Position numbers and translations under genes: made by a program
Notes under the pieces: model-generated
The model's database searches: none
The model's input: the letters and a program-made list of their open reading frames with translations, nothing else
What the model was told of the DNA's origin: nothing
Assembly: GCA_022813625.1 (NCBI GenBank)
Contig: JAKLMB010000001.1
Span: 1,488,001-1,552,000 of the forward strand
Direction: 5' to 3'
Origin: Aaosphaeria pasadenensis
Taxonomy: Eukaryota; Ascomycota; Dothideomycetes; Pleosporales
DNA: 64,000 nt
Shown here: one piece after another, positions 11,778 to 23,322 of the stretch
How the letters are laid out: every line of letters starts with the position of its first letter
Position numbering within the stretch: the first letter of the stretch is position 1

Positions 11778-13395
11778 ATGTCGGCTTCTACCGAGACTAC
11801 TCCTCTGATATCGTCGATGTCTCATGCGTCGACATCGCACAGATCCAATCCTCCGCGACCGCAAAGAACTGTTACATTCAATCCTACTGTAACATCGAAT
11901 AGTCCCAAGCCACCCTCTCAAGCACGATCGCATTCCCATCTTGGATCATCAACCGGCACCTCTGGTCTACCCACAAGCCATGGAGGTCAGCCTATGCTTT
12001 CCACCCTCAACAGCAAGCTAAGACGTAGAAATAGCGCGGGAGCAGGGAATCTACCCCATGTACCTGCTCCAAAGATTGGACCTCAAAGGACAACAAGGAC
12101 TGCCCAGAAATTGAAGCTATTGCCAGATCCGGAGCATGGCGAAGAAGAGGAGGATGAAGAAAGTGGGCGCGACGTGTATGTTCAATATACGCGAATAAAG
12201 GATCCGACTGCGCGAAGGGATGCCGCCCGCCTGGGTAAGGCGGATCGGGAGAAACTACCACGCGTAACGGCTTACTGCACGGCCGCGTCCTACAATATGG
12301 GTGACTTGATGCGTTTCCTTAAGGGCAAATCCAGGCAACGCAGCGCCCTTCCTAAGCGATTCGACGAGTGTATATACTCTCCTTATAACTACGGGCAGAA
12401 GGGACCAGATACTGTCAGTAGCACAGCTGTTCATGAAGGCTTTTTAGAAGACCGGCCACGGCGATTCTCCGATAGCGCCATTGAGGTTGAAGCCCAAAGT
12501 GAAAGGAGAAGAGAAGATTTGATTGATTTGCATCATGCGGAGGAAGAAATGCCAACAGAGAATGGAGAGGGATCGATGCGACCACGAAGACCCTCGCAAG
12601 TCCACGCCGACTCCGACCCCTCAATGAACACACCCGATTTTGATATCCAAGTGCACACCCCAGAGGTTTTCTTGTTCGAATACGGCACAGTTGTTATATG
12701 GGGCATGACCTTGCAGGAAGAGAAGCGCTTTCTCAAAGAGATTGCTAAATTCGAAGTCGACAAGTTAGGAAAGGACGAGATCGAAACGGAAGAGTTCAAC
12801 TTTTACTATACACGAGAATATCAAGCTCGTATATACAACGACTTCATCAGCTTACGCGAAAAGAAACATTACATGACAAAACTCGCTATTAGCCACGCGC
12901 TCTCACAGAGTGTAAAAACATCGTTATTCGAAGATCTTGTCGACAACACCATTGATGACACAAAGGATATTCCTGCTCAGATTGCGAGCTCTGGAAAAAT
13001 CAATCTCAACAAGAAACAAATCAACATGCAGATCGGAGAATTGTTTATCTTGCGCATCAGTATACATCTACAAGGGTCTGTCTTGGATGCGCCTGAACTT
13101 ATGTGGGCAGAGCCGCAGTTGGACCCGGTCTACCAGGCTGTGCGCAGCTACTTGGAGATGGACCAGCGTGTTGGACTACTCACAGAAAGGTTGAACGTCA
13201 TTGGCGATTTGCTAGCTGTGCTCAAAGACCAGTTAACAGTGACACACGTGAGTTCTTCGAGAGGTCTATATGTGTGAAATAAAGGCTAATTTTAAACAGG
13301 GCGAACTTCTTGAGTGGATTGTCATCATTCTCATTTTCGCTGAAGTAGTCGTTGCCGCGATCAACATTTTTGTTGATCTGCATGCAGCAGATTAA
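11778..13395 (+). CDS. RMD1/RMD8-type DUF155 protein
   Basis: Two exons, 11778-13247 and 13300-13395, encode 521 aa. The N-terminal 250 residues are Ser/Pro-rich and disordered with an acidic patch. From about residue 290 the DUF155 domain begins (VFLFEYGTVVIWGMT). It continues through SLREKKHYMTKLAISHALSQS and SLEMDQRVGLLTERLNVI-like helices. Exon 2 encodes the C-terminal membrane segment LLEWIVIILIFAEVVVAAI. Yeast relatives Rmd1 and Rmd8 are needed for sporulation, and the animal relative RMND1 is mitochondrial and supports translation. Which localisation applies here cannot be read off. Without exon 2 the protein would lose its TM anchor. Confidence 0.87.
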
Positions 13396-14045
13396 GCGAG
13401 GAGTTCTCTTCGGAATTGTATATACGTTTCTATCTTGTCATTAACCTTTCTTTCCCGAGGCACTGTCTGCCATCATTGTGTACCTTTCAACGACATACAA
13501 ACACCGGAAGCGTGGACTGGCGTATTGGTGTCAATAGGCATTTGTCCACACGGCTTTAAATGGAATTTCTGGTCTTCTTTCGAGCGGTCTATCAATGGGT
13601 GCTCTTTTTCCACAAGAACGAAGTGTAGCAATAAACAATAAGTACATATTTGGCATTGGACTACATATTATCGGGATGAGTTGTCGTGGAAGAATTGCGC
13701 GCGCGAGTCATGGATGATGTCAAGAACATGTTTGAGAGAATTATCTAATGAAAAAGCGCTGGAACAATAAACAGTCGTCGCGGAAAAATGTAATTGTCCA
13801 GCCCATCATAATTGCTCTGATCAAAGTACCGATTAGCTATAAAACTGTGGTTATGAGCACACAGTATCAATTGTACTAAGCGGAGACTGGGGACCTCGCT
13901 CGGGAATACGGCGGTGCCAAGTATGTCGCTTCGGTGCCCAAACCCTGTTCGGTCATGCTAAAGTGAACCCCTTCGACAGTCAAATGATTTATGAGTGTAC
14001 CGTGTCCACCTCCACCTGTCAATACGCCCCAATGAACCGTCCCAG
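13396..14045. other. Intergenic, 650 bp
   Basis: This holds the 3' flank of the RMD1-like gene and the promoter of PIK1. A 68-codon frame at 13435 looks spurious. No repeat or RNA gene is seen. Confidence 0.5.
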
Positions 14046-17000
14046 ATGAGTTGGAATCTGCTAGAGCGCTTCATAGAGTCGGATCACTTCAACACTGATC
14101 CTTCCCTCACTGTTGCGTACCTTTCGTGAGTCCGCCGAAAGCCACCGTTGCGTCGTGCTCCGCACCGCCATGCTCCCGCAAGACTAGAACAACTTACTGA
14201 CCTCTGATCGTTTCTTAGGCGATACGCAGACCATGTTGGAATCCATTACGTTCTCTGTTCTAAGCTTCGCCAATTCGCCTACGAGGAAATTGAGTTCTTC
14301 CTCCCGCAGTACGTCAAGCATACATCCTACTGTTCCGATGAAGGACCATAGCTTAAGCGGAACAGATTATGTCACCTCCTAATCAGTGTTGATAATGAGT
14401 CTATGGCTCTGGAAGAATTCATTATTGACCTATGCGAAGAATCCGTAAATGGTGCACTCTTGGTTTGTGCACGCGAAGCACCCCTCACGAAGAGCGAGCT
14501 TGCTAACATGCCCTTTAGACCTTTTGGCTATTCCAAACATACCTCCATGACCTCGCGAGCGATCCAAACTCAAACGCATTCAAGACATGCCGGAGAATAT
14601 ACAATAAAGTCCAGCGCATTGTTTTTGGCTCTGCGGAACCGCAGCGGAGGGAGAAGATCAAGGAGAATATATTGCCGGTTACTGTTCTGTCTAGCCTGGT
14701 GCTGGCCAGTATCGCGGCTCCGTTCCTTCCACGACATGCTGGTCCTTTGGCTATCGCCCAAGCGCGCAAACCCCGTCCTGCAGAAGATATGATTTCAGAT
14801 AACGTACAAACGGCAAAGGTTGGACGCAGTCATACTGTAGCAGGGAGATCTCCTCGGCCAAAGCAATCGAAGTTCACCCAGGGCCACTCAGACCCGGAAG
14901 ACCAGGGCTCCAAGCTCCGCCCTACACGAGATATCCAGAATTCAAAGGATTTAAGACGGAAAGCTGCGCGACCGATCATAACGAACCGAACACCGTCAGG
15001 CCCGGTACCTCGCTCGTCACTTCTTTCAGCAACTTCCGAAGCTCGATTGAGTTCGTCCTCATTACCCGATTTTCCCAGAAGTCCTAAGCTATCCCCTCTT
15101 CCAACGCCTCCTCTAACAGCGGGGCTTGGACCAACTCCGGACCATCACGGTAGCCGAAAGCCTCCACATATCTCCAGACCTTTAACACCAACGGCACTGT
15201 CTACAAGACAAAAGATCCGACTGCTGCGCTCGAACTACTTCAAGAACGAGACTCAGTTTTTGAGTGCTCTTGAAGATATCTCGAATCGACTAGTTATCGT
15301 TCCGAAACCAGCGCGTTTGAGTGCTCTGCGTGCCGAGCTCGCTTTGATCGCACAAGATCTTCCGGCAGAGGTCGACATTCCTGTTATTAGTCCGGCTACT
15401 TTGAAAGATGGCGTTGCGTCGCATAGCCAGCATCATCGCATAGTACGGATCAACCCGGCCGAGTCAACCAGTTTGAACAGTGCAGAGAGGGTCCCGTATC
15501 TCTTGATGGTCGAAGTTTTGAAGGAAGACTTTGACTTCGACCCAGAAACCGAGCAGAACCAGCAGCTCTTAGAACAGCTGATGCTGGACAAGGGTACATC
15601 GAAGCGACGGCTATTCGATATCACCCATGCGGACCATTTTTCACACGACAAAACACCACCAAATGGAACGGATAGCGTCTTCGAACCCGCAAATGGCGAC
15701 TTGGGCAGCACTTCCTTGATTTCGGACCTGGCTGAGGATGACATCTCCTCTGGACTATCTCGGGTTACACTGCCAAGTACAGTGGTGAATGGGAAAAACA
15801 CAGCTCCAAGGTCATCAAGCGGGGCTAATACGATGTCTTCAATTGCCACGAGCTCCACCCCCAGGACTTCAGACATGGAAATCAGTAGATCTAATAGCCC
15901 AGCCCCACGGAAGATGACTCTACCATTGAGCCGGGGATCTCAAGGCATGGACCAGCCTGACTTTTCTGCATTGGCAACTCACATGCGTACCGCCGCTCAG
16001 ATGTTGGCACAGTTGGAAGCCAGCGGATCTAAACGGCCGAAGACCGAAGTTGCAGCCATAAAAGCGAAAATTATTGCCAGCATGCAGACTCTAGAAGAGC
16101 AAAATTTCATGTCAGAAGATGCAACGCCCACCTTTGACACCATCATGGCAGAAACAGATCCAGTTGCCATCACGGCGGAACCAGATGTGCTTGAAGAAGG
16201 AATTGCTGTGCCGACTACTAATCCAGGTGCAGGTGCCGCACGAATGGAGAACGACCTGAAGACAGGAGGCATGCAGAGGAATGGCGACCGTGACGATCCT
16301 AGTGCTGCTACATTCGGCGAGGAATGGAGTGCCAAGCGAGAACGAATTCGTCGATCGTCGCCATACGGTCACATGAAGAACTGGGATTTGATCAGTGTGA
16401 TTGTGAAGACTGGGGCTGATCTTCGTCAGGAGGCATTTGCATGTCAACTGATACAAGTGTGTACCAAGATCTGGAAAGATGCGAATGTACCAATCTGGAC
16501 GAAGCGCATGCGGATCCTGGTAACTGGCGAGTCCTGCGGACTTATCGAAACCATAACCAACGGCGTCTCTCTCCATTCGCTGAAGCGATCCCTGACCCTG
16601 GCGAGCATAGCTGCAGGAACGAACCCTCGTAAGCGGATCGCGACTCTCAAGGATCACTTTGTGAAGACATTTGGTGAACCGGACTCGGAGAGCTATAAGT
16701 CTGGCGTGGACGCTTTCACTCGGTCCTTGGCAGCCTACAGCATTATTTGTTATGTGTTGCAACTCAAGGATCGCCACAATGGCAATTTACTTATTGACAA
16801 TATGGGCCACATCATCCATATCGATTTCGGCTTCATGCTGTCAAACTCTCCTGGATCTATGGGTTTCGAAGCTGCCCCGTTCAAGCTCACGCAGGATTAC
16901 GTGGATGTCCTCGGTGGCCTCAACTCGCCGGCATACGAAGATTTCAAGAAGCTGTGCAAAGAATCATTCCAGGCCCTACGAAAGGAAGCAGAGAGGCTCA

Positions 17001-17292
17001 TCATGTTGGTTGACATGATGGGTAAGCAGAGCAAGATGCCATGCTTTGCGGCCGGTGCGGCCGGTGTTACAAACTCATTGCGTGCGAGGATGATGTTACA
17101 TCTCAGCAAAGAGGAAGCTGAAGTCTTTGTGGACGAATTGATTGCAAAGAGCGTTGGAAGTTACTACACCCGACTGTAAGTGAAAAAAAAAAAACCACGC
17201 TTTGCAAAGCAATATATATCGCCCATGAACATATACTAATGTTCTCCCACAGTTACGACACCTTCCAGTACCGCACCCAAGGCATATACTAA
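14046..17292 (+). CDS. pik1: Phosphatidylinositol 4-kinase Pik1 (PI4K beta)
   Basis: Five exons, 14046-14125, 14219-14308, 14366-14462, 14519-17175 and 17253-17292, encode 987 aa. The N-terminus MSWNLLERFIESDHF and the helical block that follows form the lipid kinase unique domain typical of PI4K beta. A long Ser/Pro-rich linker follows. The C-terminal 300 residues are a PI3/PI4 kinase fold with LKDRHNGNLL (catalytic loop, about 16763-16790) and HIDFGFM (Mg-binding Asp, about 16817-16837). The final exon adds only YDTFQYRTQGIY. Pik1 makes PI4P at the Golgi and in the nucleus and drives secretion. In yeast it is activated by the calcium sensor Frq1 through the N-terminal region. The kinase core looks intact. 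Confidence 0.96.
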
Positions 17293-17952
17293 CCACTTTG
17301 TCTTCGATTACTCCTCTCTCGACTTTGGCATTAGCAGGCGACGTTATGAACTGATATATTCGTGTATGGTGGGGATTTTTCAGGCCGCCCGTGTTTCCCT
17401 TGTGTGACACTGAGGGTATCATGAAGTTTTGGTGCATTTTTCTGGCGCACGGAATATATTGTGTTCGCTATAGCATACGAAGAACTAGTTGGCTCAGGTG
17501 AAGTGATGGTGGATTTAGAAGACTACAGTTGATTCATCTCGAGATACTCCCTAGAATTACTACGCGAACTTGATAGGAGACGTGTTTGTTATCCTACCTA
17601 AATTTCTTTTGGAAAATGAAGAGAAATCACTGATACTCAATGGTGGTCCGCAGGCATGATATGTAATTGATGGGTATATTCAGGGAAGTCTTTGCTCCGC
17701 CGTTCTCTCCCTCCCTCCCTCTCTGTCTAGACAAAAAGTTGGCTTGGTTGCTGAGAGAAATTCCAGTTATGATGGTCCTGTCCCCCGTCATGCTCGGTGA
17801 TTTTGCCACGTCGTCAGCAGTTTCCACCTTCTCAGTCTCCGCGTGCAAACATCTCCATTACGGTGACGATTGCAGTGTTGGTCGCTAGTATTAGTTAGGA
17901 AGTGAGCTCTCGAAACAACCGGATCTTTCCACTTGCCTAGGAGTCCGACTAC
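17293..17952. other. Intergenic, 660 bp
   Basis: This lies downstream of PIK1. A CT-rich patch (17700-17730) and short frames are present, with nothing supportable as a gene. Confidence 0.45.
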
Positions 17953-18225
17953 CTAGCAGAATCGGCACGACTGATTGACTTGTGGTGCCGTGACAATGTG
18001 CCTCCGCGCGGGTGATTTGCAGAATCCAGACTTTCCGGACTGAGTAGTTATCCTGCCACATTTGTGTGGCACATCCTGGAAGGCGTGGCCGCAGACAGAT
18101 GAATAGTAGACGTACCAACCGCAGGGGCAGCTCCCCGGGTTGGCAGGATCATTGACAAGTTGGGTTGCGACATTGACAGCCATTTGTTCAGGAGAGATTG
18201 GAGGGATTGGCACTACTGCAGCCAT
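17953..18225 (-). CDS. Small Cys-rich protein, 90 aa, unknown
   Basis: A single ATG-started frame begins MAAVVPIPPISPEQM. It has eight Cys, several in CPCGW, VCGHAF, KCG, FCK and a terminal SCRFC. No signal peptide is seen (the N-terminus is Pro-rich), so an intracellular zinc-binding role is more likely than a secreted disulfide peptide. The pattern Cys-x-Cys-Gly-Trp, Tyr-rich stretch, Cys-Gly-His recalls short lineage-specific fungal proteins with a CGH motif. I recognise no named family. It has no detectable intron and stands alone between PIK1 and the kinase-like gene on the opposite strand. Confidence 0.55.
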   Translation of the reverse strand: MAAVVPIPPISPEQMAVNVATQLVNDPANPGSCPCGWYVYYSSVCGHAFQDVPHKCGRITTQSGKSGFCKSPARRHIVTAPQVNQSCRFC

Positions 18226-18950
18226 ATTGATTGGGGACTTCTGACGACAAGAGTAGTAGAGCAGCAGGTTGCCAGAACAGTGATGATGCTCGAGGGAAAA
18301 TGAAGGGACCGATGCGCAAGAGGTATGATTTATGATTGAAAATGTGGTAACCAGTCCTTAAGTAGGTAGTGATAATGCAATCAGCATTCACGTTGAGAAC
18401 AAGATCTACTATAGTACCACGAGTACCTACGGCAGTCAAGGTCTGGCAGCGTTGATTGCAGCGCTTTTCCATAATTGGCAGCAAAACTGGCATATGGCTC
18501 ACTTTGATTGGCTTAGGAGTGTTTGAACCGAGCACATGCTCCCAGATACCCCAGGCTACAGTGCGAGTTGAGGCTCACGAGTGTAAATTACAGAGGCTCA
18601 GGTGGCACAATGGTAGGCACAATTGGGGGCACAATGGGGGTTCCGTTTGGCAGCTTCATGTATCTCGTATTTTACATACCCGAAGTAGTTATTCGAGAAG
18701 ACTTTGTAGCCAATTAGCGGTCTTAAGACTTCGCACATGTATAGGTTCAGGTAGCTATGGGCATAAATTACCAGGACTGCGTACTACGAACACACCCACG
18801 CTAGAGGTGCCGTTGCCTTTCTACTTTACCTATACTGCCACGTGCCTGCCCACCTTCACCTACTCACCTTCACCTGCCTACTTATGTAAGTACCTACCAA
18901 CAAAAATTCTTACCTGTTCTATTCCATTCGAATTGCCAAGTTATGAAGAT
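18226..18950. other. Intergenic, 725 bp, with short direct repeats
   Basis: The segment 18601-18645 has three near-copies of GGCACAATGG/GGCACAATT. The stretch 18840-18900 has repeated CACCTAC/TACCTA units just upstream of the kinase-like gene. No gene is supported; a 171-codon plus frame at 18456 has no protein character. Confidence 0.4.
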
Positions 18951-20357
18951 ATGATGGGTATAAGAACCTAAACTCACCCCGAGTCACGAAGTATCTTGCT
19001 GACAGGCGTGGCCAACTTATCCCAACCCCTCACACCCGCCATATCAGACTGTCTACTGATTGACCTTCTGCCAACACCACGAAGCAAGACCGGAATTGAC
19101 CATACACTGTTCAACATGATTAAGCCTGAAGCAAGGTTTCTGTCTGAGGGGCAGGGTTATTTCGGCCCTCGGGATAATCCCAACACTGAAACGCATTGTA
19201 ATGTTTACGACTTCGATCAACTATGCATGGTCAAGGTAAAGGGCACTGCAAAGCTACTGAAACCTGAGGAGGACGTTGAGGTTACGGCAATGGCAAGATT
19301 TGTGGATTTCCTATCGCCCCAGGTTCGTGCGGTGACGGTCGACGACGATGGGTGCCTTATTGGAGTCTCTACAGATCCAAAAGAGGACGACACTATGTTT
19401 ATTGGATATCTTCCTTTTTCGACTACCGAATCCCTCCACGGTTGCCGCACAGTCCAGCACTCAAAATTGCAAGAGCTCGATCGGCTTGGACCAGGTGTCG
19501 ATTTATCACGTTACTACGACGAAGAAACCAAAATCTGCAAAAGTGTTGCCTTCAAATTCAATCCTATCAGCAAGCCCAAGGCACTGCAGATGGCATGGGA
19601 TGAAGTGAATGTCCTCAGGTTGCTACCACCTCATCCAAATATAGTACCATTCGATAGCGTCGTCCTTGAGGATGTGGAAGCTCGCGTGATTGGATTCACA
19701 ACACAGTACATCACTGGCGGAACCCTTGATGCAAATCCACGATTGCCTTTTCGCTTTGAGTGGTTACAGCAACTCACGCAGCTCGTCGACTTTCTTAATC
19801 TGGACCTGGGAATCATGCATCAAGATATTGCGCCTCGAAACCTGATCATCCACCCTGAAACAGAGCAGCTTCTCTTATTCGACTTTGACTGGGTTGCTCA
19901 TGGAAAAAAGAACTTACTGGACGGGCGAGACGACGTGACTGGTGTCGCATTCACACTATACGAGCTCATCACGGGCGATACGCACTTCTTGAACACTCCT
20001 CATTGGGATCGAAACATTTCAATAGTTCTGGACACAGAGTGGATTTGCAATCGCGAACTTGACTCTGATATGATCACCTTCCGGAACTTTTTGGATGAGT
20101 GGATATCGACACGAAGGATCGAAGGCGACATGGAACGATATCTCAATGCGCCTAACCGAATTACATGGCCCGATCTACCAACGCCACCCGACTACAGTGT
20201 ACCTTTCAAGTATGCCACGACCCCGGAAGGCGAGGCGGTATGGCAGACGGGACCTCGAACTAGACGCACTGCACTGGAGCTGGGACAATATGTCTTTCGC
20301 TGGGAGAGGCCGCCACAGAACAGGTTTAAGGAGTCCGAGGCTGGCGTGTACGAATAG
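18951..20357 (+). CDS. Divergent protein kinase-like protein
   Basis: The best model is a 7-nt first exon 18951-18957 (ATGATGG) spliced over a 48-bp intron to 19006-20357, giving 452 aa. The in-frame ATG at 19116 is the conservative alternative start. The C-lobe shows GIMHQDIAPRNLII (HRD replaced by HQD; Asp and Asn kept, about 19813-19850) and LLLFDFDWV (DFG replaced by DFD). SVAFKFNPI may carry the beta-3 Lys. Such kinase-like genes of the fungal-specific FunK/aminoglycoside-transferase style are expanded in plant-associated ascomycetes, with no known substrates. Activity is possible since the catalytic and metal-binding Asp remain, but unproven. There is no TM or signal peptide. Confidence 0.72.
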
Positions 20358-21310
20358 GCTAGCAGAGGCGAAATGACTTTCACCGAATTCTCTGGCGAGT
20401 CTGGAATTACCTCAACCACGATTATATTGTTTTAGTGACAGAGGTTTCTCTACGAGGATTCTACTAGATGAAAGGAATATGGGATCGATTTGTGATGACG
20501 TTTAGAATGGCTCGCGAGCCTGTGAGAGTCCTGCGTTGCTATCGACAAATGCGGAAATCATGGCCCCAGAGCATTCTTGCTCGGAACAAAACTTATACAT
20601 ACTGTTAGCAAGTCTGTATGGCGCAAACCCTGGAAAATGCTTCAGACACAATCTCCAAGCCGGGATGAATATTTTAAGAGGCATGGAGTCGTTCCTACTC
20701 ATAAGGCCAGACGGGTGGGGAAATGGTTCATTTACGTAGAATAGCAGGTTGTGTACCGTGTAAAGAATAAATTCAACCGAAACTCGTCCAAAAGTCCTTC
20801 AGGCTTGTTGTTCGTCCGTGAGATTCATAATCGACCGCTCACTAATTGAATCGGCGGCGCGGTAAGTCGGAAGGTACAACTTCCGAACCATTGGCTGCTT
20901 ACGCGACACATCGGTGAAATTCGAGCCATAATTTACCTATCATTCACTCACTAATCCCCTTTCGGCAATGGAAACTACAAGAACTTTAATCGAGTTGTTC
21001 GAAAAGGGATACTTGTGTCAAATTCGTCATGGTCAATCACAATGATACGACTCTGAATCGGTAAGTAAATTTTCATTGCGTTTGTAATGATTCGAACTAC
21101 CTCAACCTCGTAGTGTATATATAAATATCAATGACCGTGTCCAAAATGATATTATATCATTACAGCCTTCCAATCTGCTCATTGTCACATCTTCATAGTG
21201 ATACATAGCGCAATACCTTCATCGAACCATCCCTACAACCGCCAGAGGACTACGGCAATCTGTTAACAATAGGAGCAGTTGTTGGCACGCATCAGCTTAA
21301 ACCCACAGCC
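20358..21310. other. Intergenic, 950 bp
   Basis: This is the 3' flank of the kinase-like gene (AATAAA at about 20766) and the promoter of the AIF-like gene. A degenerate tRNA-Gln-like stretch at 21027-21110 was considered and rejected. A TATATATAAATA stretch lies near 21116. Confidence 0.5.
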
Positions 21311-22573
21311 ATGTCTTCTCCACAACGTAACATAGTCATTCTAGGCGCCTCTGTCTCCGGCCTGCAAGTCGCACATTACTTTCTCCAACACACACTCCCT
21401 GCGCTGAAGAAAAAGGGTACCGGGGTGAACTACCATGTCTACCTTATTAATCCCTCCTCCGACTACTACTTCCGTGTCGCATCACCTCGAACAAGTGCCT
21501 CAGATGATCTTTTACCAGCACATAAGATCATATTAGATCTTGTCAAACCGTTCGAGAAGTACTCGAAATCCGACTTCACGTTCATCCAAGGAAGTGCTAC
21601 TGGACTCGACACTTCACTTCGCACAGTCAAATACTCCAGGAGCAAGTACCTCGAGGAAGAAACTTTGGAGTATCATGCACTAGTTGTCACAACTGGAAGC
21701 AAGACCCATGCCTCTGTTTATTCCATGCACACCGACACTCCGTCTCTTCTCAACGATCTCAAGTCCATGAACAATCAAGTCAAGACAGCAAAAGATATTG
21801 TCCTCTCAGGAGGTGGATCAACAAGCATTGAAGCAGCGGGTGAACTAGGCGAACTTCTCAATGGCTCTCCTGGCTGGTTCAGTACCCCTACACGCAAAGT
21901 CAACATCAGGCTCCTCACATCATCAGACCGACTACTTCCTACAATTCGATCAGACATTGGCAAGCTAGCAGAGCAAAAGCTTAAGGCCCTCGGCGTGGAA
22001 GTAGTATACAAAACCGCAGTCACCTCAGCAGAGCCCTCCAAAGACGGTCGCACCCAGATCACTCTCTCCAACGGCCAAAAGCAAGAGGTCGACTTGTACA
22101 TCCCGGCCCATGGCGTGACGCCCAATTCCTCATGGCTTCCCAAGTTCCTCCTCGACGATCGCGGTTATCTGAAAACGAATTCGCAAACTACCCGCGTTGA
22201 TGCAGCCGGCCCGCGTGTCTATTCCATTGGCGACATAGCATCGTTCTCCCGCAACAACATTCTCGACATTCAGGAGGCCCTCCCCGTTCTCATGATAAAT
22301 TTCACCCGCGATCTCTTGTCCTACGATCCAGCTTCGCCGAACCAGAAACCTAAGGGTAGCGACAGAGTGTTTAAGCCCATTGAGAAAGACACGACGATCA
22401 TCCCTATTGGCTCTGGTGGCGGTGTCGGTGCCGTGCTTGGGTGGAAACTGCCTAGCTGGGCTGTCTGGCTGATCAAGTCGAGAGATTTCATGGTTGGAAT
22501 GTCGGCAGCTCCTCTGGTGAGTGGCGACAGGGTGAAGAAGGAATTCAAATGGCTTCCTGTTGAGGTCGTTTAA
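21311..22573 (+). CDS. AIF/AMID (FSP1)-like FAD-dependent NAD(P)H oxidoreductase
   Basis: An intronless frame encodes 420 aa starting MSSPQRNIVILGASVSG. The first dinucleotide fold has GASVSG (residues about 11-16). A second has LSGGGSTSIEAAGEL, and the FAD-closing motif is YSIGDIASF. This is the pyridine nucleotide-disulfide oxidoreductase arrangement of AMID/AIFM2 proteins, single flavin enzymes that oxidise NAD(P)H and in animals reduce ubiquinone-type quinones. Fungal homologs are often annotated as Aif1/Amid and are soluble or lipid-droplet/mitochondria associated. There is no clear targeting peptide, because the Rossmann strand starts at residue 7. The length is usual for the family. 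Confidence 0.9.
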   Translation: MSSPQRNIVILGASVSGLQVAHYFLQHTLPALKKKGTGVNYHVYLINPSSDYYFRVASPRTSASDDLLPAHKIILDLVKPFEKYSKSDFTFIQGSATGLDTSLRTVKYSRSKYLEEETLEYHALVVTTGSKTHASVYSMHTDTPSLLNDLKSMNNQVKTAKDIVLSGGGSTSIEAAGELGELLNGSPGWFSTPTRKVNIRLLTSSDRLLPTIRSDIGKLAEQKLKALGVEVVYKTAVTSAEPSKDGRTQITLSNGQKQEVDLYIPAHGVTPNSSWLPKFLLDDRGYLKTNSQTTRVDAAGPRVYSIGDIASFSRNNILDIQEALPVLMINFTRDLLSYDPASPNQKPKGSDRVFKPIEKDTTIIPIGSGGGVGAVLGWKLPSWAVWLIKSRDFMVGMSAAPLVSGDRVKKEFKWLPVEVV

Positions 22574-22824
22574 ATGATATTCGGGCCCCCATTGCTCCTT
22601 TCCCTATATTCCCCAACTGTTACTATTCCCTTGTGTAGCGTTCTATTCCACTTGTAGCCTTGATATAGAGTAGATCTGATAGAAGAATCATCATTTTTCA
22701 TACCTGGTCATTACATCAAAAGTATCCAACTTGCAATTTAGCATGTCCATTTCGCCAATGATCATACAACGCCACTGCATCAATACAGAAGATATCAGAG
22801 AGCAACAAAGGGCAAGATCACCCA

Positions 22825-23322
22825 CTACTGTCCTAGCCCCTGCTCTACCCTCATCGCTCTACCCTTCTCAGCCAACTTCTCATTATGAACCATATGACCT
22901 GCCTTCTCCATCAACTTGCCCACGGTAGAATCTACGACCATCCCTGTCAGAATCGATCTAGACATCAGTATCATTGACACCAAACACTCACCATGGCTCT
23001 CCGTAAACTTCCCCGTTTTATTTCCCCATCCCGCACCACCCGTCGCCCCGCTCCCATGCTCCGTCGATCCACTATACGCATCCGTGCTGGAGCCGCTCCC
23101 GAACCGGTGCTGTCGTGCCTCTTCGGGGGAGTGCGCGACGGGGTCTGGGGCGCTCTTGTTGCCGAAGCCTGCACCGCCTGTTGCGCCTGAGCCGTAGGGC
23201 CGCACGTCGGCATCAGTGTAGGGGTGCGAGTTGGTCTTGAGGTCGAAGCGGGTGTTGTTGTGGTCGTCGGCGAGGGAGGGAAGGTCGGGAGACATGTTGG
23301 TACGGTTGCCGTAGCCTGCCAT
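22825..23322 (-). CDS. Gly-rich repeat protein, stress/conidiation-like, unknown
   Basis: Two exons, 23322-22992 and 22943-22825, encode 149 aa starting MAGYGNRTNMSPDLPSL. The 48-bp intron is GTGAGT...CTGACAG. Two near-identical 13-14 residue units, YGSGATGGAGFGNK and HGSGATGGAGWGNK, lie about 50 residues apart. The C-terminus (VGKLMEKAGHMVHNEKLAEKG) is amphipathic and Lys/Glu-rich. Composition (Gly, Asn, His, charged; no Cys) is that of a disordered, hydrophilic protein. It resembles fungal stress-induced small proteins loosely, but no domain is recognised. The intron is in frame, so the unspliced read would also be open with 16 extra residues. Confidence 0.75.
   Translation of the reverse strand: MAGYGNRTNMSPDLPSLADDHNNTRFDLKTNSHPYTDADVRPYGSGATGGAGFGNKSAPDPVAHSPEEARQHRFGSGSSTDAYSGSTEHGSGATGGAGWGNKTGKFTESHGECLVSMILMSRSILTGMVVDSTVGKLMEKAGHMVHNEKLAEKGRAMRVEQGLGQ

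Noticed and set aside
18456..18971. 171-codon plus frame
   Set aside because: Overlaps low-complexity upstream sequence; composition unlike protein.
21027..21110. tRNA-Gln-like string (GACTCTGAATCG, later GATTCGAAC)
   Set aside because: The anticodon-like loop is present but acceptor and T stems do not pair and the spacing is wrong.
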